This document shows, piece by piece, positions 14,263 to 15,179 of a DNA stretch of 15,179 bases. Below the pieces are notes generated by a model. It had not been told where the DNA came from and ran no database searches. It was given only the letters and a program-made list of their open reading frames with translations. Both the position numbers and the translations under genes were made by a program. Within the stretch, counting starts at the first letter, position 1, and each line of letters opens with the position of its first letter. The stretch is from CAZYTO01 sp964650405 (GTDB lineage: Bacteria; Acidobacteriota; Thermoanaerobaculia; Gp7-AA8), in NCBI GenBank assembly GCA_964650405.1, contig CAZYTO010000131.1:1-15179 (forward strand), in the 5' to 3' direction.

Positions 14263-15179
14263 ATGAAACGCACACTGACGCTGCTCCTCACCCTCGCGCT
14301 CTTCGCCTGTACGAAGAACGAGTACCCGGCCGCGCCCAAAGCCGCCGGCGCGAAGTCCTTCACCATCGCCGTCATCCCCCAGGGCTCGACGCACGAGTTC
14401 TGGAAGAGCATCCACGCCGGCGCGATGAAGGCGGCCGGGGACTACGCCGCGCAGCAGGCCGGCGTGAACATCATCTGGAAGGGGCCGCTGCGCGAGGACG
14501 ACCGCGAGCAGCAGGTGCAGGTCGTGGAGGGCTTCGTCAGCCAGCACGTGGACGGCATCGTCCTGGCGCCCTTCGACAAGAACGCCCTGGTGCGCCCGGT
14601 GGAAGAGGCCACGCGCGCCGGCATCCCCGTGGTGGTCATCGACTCCGGGCTGGAATCGAAAGATCCCATCAGCTTCGTGGCCAGCAACAACTACCACGGC
14701 GGCGAGCTGGCCGCCGACGAGATGGGCCGCCTACTCGGCGGGAAGGGAAGAGTCCTGGCGCTGCGCTATCAGGAGGGCGTCTTCTCCACCGAGCAGCGCG
14801 AGCGTGGATTCATCGACAAGATCAAGTCGGCGTATCCCAACATCCAGCTCATCTCGTCGAACCAGTACGCCGGCGCCACGCGCGACACGGCCAAGACCGC
14901 GGCGGAGAACCTCCTCAACCGCTTCGGCAACGACATCGACGGCATGTTCACGCCGAACGAGTCGTCCACCGCCGGCGCTCTGCTGGCGCTGGAGGACGCG
15001 GCGAAGGGGGGGAAGATCCGCTTCATCGGCTTCGACACCAGCGACGTCTTCACCAAGGCCATGCGGGAGCACAAGCTCGACGGCATCGTGGTGCAGAATC
15101 CGTTCGCCATGGGGGAGTTGGGGGTGCGGACGCTAGTTCATCACCTTCTCGGCAAGCCGGTCGAGAAGCGCGTGGATAC
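14263..15179 (+). CDS. Sugar ABC transporter substrate-binding lipoprotein (partial)
   Basis: The frame is open from ATG 14263 to the window edge (305 codons, no stop). The N-terminus MKRTLTLLLTLALFAC ends in a lipobox-like LFAC, so Cys16 is the likely lipidated residue and the protein is membrane-anchored outside the cytoplasm. The rest is a type I periplasmic binding protein of the ribose/galactose class (Peripla_BP_4-like): FTIAVIPQGSTHEFWKSIHAGA (35-56), VDGIVLAPFDKNALVRPVEEA, GIPVVVIDSGL, FVASNNYHGGELAADEM, FTPNESSTAGALLALEDA, IRFIGFDTSD and LDGIVVQNPFAMGELGV. It should deliver a sugar to an ABC permease whose genes would lie beyond the right edge. Its position after a GH38 enzyme suggests a mannose-type or released oligosaccharide ligand, which is inference. 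A weak GCAGG precedes the start by about 4 nt. Confidence 0.9.
   Translation, partial: MKRTLTLLLTLALFACTKNEYPAAPKAAGAKSFTIAVIPQGSTHEFWKSIHAGAMKAAGDYAAQQAGVNIIWKGPLREDDREQQVQVVEGFVSQHVDGIVLAPFDKNALVRPVEEATRAGIPVVVIDSGLESKDPISFVASNNYHGGELAADEMGRLLGGKGRVLALRYQEGVFSTEQRERGFIDKIKSAYPNIQLISSNQYAGATRDTAKTAAENLLNRFGNDIDGMFTPNESSTAGALLALEDAAKGGKIRFIGFDTSDVFTKAMREHKLDGIVVQNPFAMGELGVRTLVHHLLGKPVEKRVD

Overview
The window is GC-rich, densely coded bacterial DNA. It carries four kinds of interspersed or tandem repeat, two of them lying inside open reading frames. Gene content and repeat load would fit a Gram-negative soil or sediment lineage such as Acidobacteriota. That placement is an impression: there is no rRNA or other marker gene here. 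A signal-peptide enzyme and a lipoprotein-type solute-binding protein support a cell with a periplasm.

Minus-strand block (9592 down to 82): a compact nitrogen-assimilation operon, in transcription order gltB (glutamate synthase large subunit), amtB (ammonium channel), glnK (PII regulator), then a 1138-residue gene joining a fold-type I aminotransferase to an archaeal-type phosphoenolpyruvate carboxylase (PEPC). All junctions are tight: gltB/amtB 2 nt apart, amtB/glnK overlapping as GTGA, glnK/fusion abutting as TGAATG. The logic reads as ammonium uptake and sensing, glutamate synthesis, then PEP + bicarbonate to oxaloacetate, with the fused aminotransferase a plausible route from glutamate and oxaloacetate to aspartate and 2-oxoglutarate. 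No gltD or glnA lies in the window.

Divergent from gltB is a LysR-type regulator (9763-10677), an arrangement like gltC/gltAB of Bacillus. The shared intergenic region has a dyad with T-N11-A geometry and an 80-bp degenerate heptanucleotide array.

Plus-strand right part: an exported GH38 alpha-mannosidase-like enzyme (10750-14112), a long intergenic hairpin, then the start of a sugar-type ABC substrate-binding lipoprotein (14263 to the edge). This suggests glycan trimming outside the cytoplasm followed by sugar uptake.

The most unusual features are (1) the aminotransferase-PEPC fusion at the end of a GOGAT/Amt/PII operon, (2) two unrelated palindromic repeats sitting in frame inside two genes, reminiscent of Rickettsia palindromic elements, and (3) heptanucleotide arrays at gene ends, one of which supplies the stop codon of the LysR gene.
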